From an uncultured Sneathia sp. (lineage in GTDB: Bacteria; Fusobacteriota; Fusobacteriia; Fusobacteriales; Leptotrichiaceae), in NCBI GenBank assembly GCA_902494065.1, contig CABURZ010000046.1, positions 1 through 7,236 on the forward strand: a stretch of 7,236 bases of DNA, given 5' to 3'. Numbering within the stretch: position 1 is the first letter of the stretch; each line of letters starts with the position of its first letter. A program made the position numbers and the translations under genes. Below the pieces are notes generated by a model. It saw only the letters and a list, made by a program, of their open reading frames with translations. It did no database searches and was not told the origin of the DNA. Of this stretch, positions 6,854 through 7,236 are shown in pieces.

Positions 6854-7236
6854 ATGAAATCAGGTTTTATAGCAATAGTTGGAAGACCTAATGTAGGTAA
6901 ATCAACGCTTATGAATAAATTGATTGATGAAAAATTAGCAATAACTAGTGATAAGGCTGGAACAACAAGAGATCAAATCAGAGGAATAGCTAACATAGGA
7001 GAAAATCAATATATTTTCTTTGATACACCAGGAATTCATAAGCCTCAACATCTATTAGGTGAATACATGACAACTGTAGCACTAAATACATTAAGTGAAG
7101 CAGATTTGATACTATTTTTAATTGATGGTACAAAAGAAATAGGTACAGGTGATAAATTTGTAATGGAAAATATACAAAAAGTTAATAAGCCCTGTATACT
7201 TATAATCAATAAGGCAGATCAATTAAATGATGAAGA
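6854..7236 (+). CDS. era: GTPase Era, 3'-truncated by window edge
   Basis: Ribosome-assembly GTPase that binds the 3' end of 16S rRNA and helps mature the 30S subunit. Only the first 127 residues are visible. The P-loop GRPNVGKST is at 10-18 (G1), TTRDQIRGI at 37-45 is the switch-I region with the G2 Thr, DTPGIHKP at 57-64 is G3, and NKAD at 119-122 is G4. The segment HKPQHLLGEYM (62-72) is typical of Era and separates it from Der and MnmE. The KH domain that binds rRNA should lie beyond the window. AGGAG ends 6 bases before the ATG, and the gene starts 9 bp after the PBP stop, so it belongs to the same operon. Confidence 0.95.
   Translation, partial: MKSGFIAIVGRPNVGKSTLMNKLIDEKLAITSDKAGTTRDQIRGIANIGENQYIFFDTPGIHKPQHLLGEYMTTVALNTLSEADLILFLIDGTKEIGTGDKFVMENIQKVNKPCILIINKADQLNDE

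Noticed and set aside
6854..7236. Der (EngA) or MnmE GTPase
   Set aside because: HKPQHLLGEYM after DTPG is specific to Era, and the G1 motif starts at residue 10 of the protein as in Era.
1..7236. CRISPR array, transposon, prophage, toxin-antitoxin or defence system
   Set aside because: No regular repeat arrays, transposase, integrase or recognisable defence genes were seen; base composition looks uniform across the window.

Overview
This is a very AT-rich bacterial window made of compact, mostly housekeeping chromosomal genes. Eight protein genes and one cut-off gene are supported. Seven are complete (cupin, TruA-like, CmpB-type membrane protein, NlpC/P60, rph, rlmN, class A PBP). The two at the edges are partial (holA lacks its 5' end, era its 3' end). 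UGA is used as a stop and there are two cell-wall genes, so this is not a mollicute. The low GC, Lys/Asn/Ile-rich proteins, GGAGG-type ribosome binding sites and short overlapping genes fit Fusobacteriota of the Leptotrichia/Sneathia/Streptobacillus type best. A low-GC Firmicute is the main alternative. The taxonomic call is inference from style and not from a marker gene.

Left block (1-2511, + strand): the C-terminal part of DNA polymerase III delta subunit (holA), a small cupin protein, a divergent TruA-type pseudouridine synthase with a possible KH-like tail, and a PF06541-type membrane protein. The genes overlap by 17 bp and 4 bp or lie 1 bp apart, so they look like one co-transcribed, translationally coupled unit. 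It ends at a 13-bp A/T-flanked hairpin that also holds the stop codon of the convergent gene, giving a shared bidirectional terminator.

Middle (2510-3105): a minus-strand secreted NlpC/P60 endopeptidase, then a 149-bp divergent intergenic region. That region holds an excellent extended -10 promoter for the right block, a weaker promoter for the peptidase, and a short direct repeat.

Right block (3106-7236, + strand): RNase PH (rph), 23S rRNA/tRNA A2503/A37 methyltransferase (rlmN), a bifunctional class A penicillin-binding protein, and the N-terminal part of the GTPase Era. Spacings are 9 bp, a 17-bp overlap, and 9 bp. This looks like one operon that joins RNA maturation and ribosome assembly (Rph, RlmN, Era) with peptidoglycan synthesis (PBP).

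I found no mobile element, CRISPR array, tRNA, rRNA or riboswitch. No gene-free stretch exceeds 300 bases. I do not see a clear new multi-gene system; the least ordinary item is the divergent TruA-like protein with its GxxG-containing C-terminal extension.
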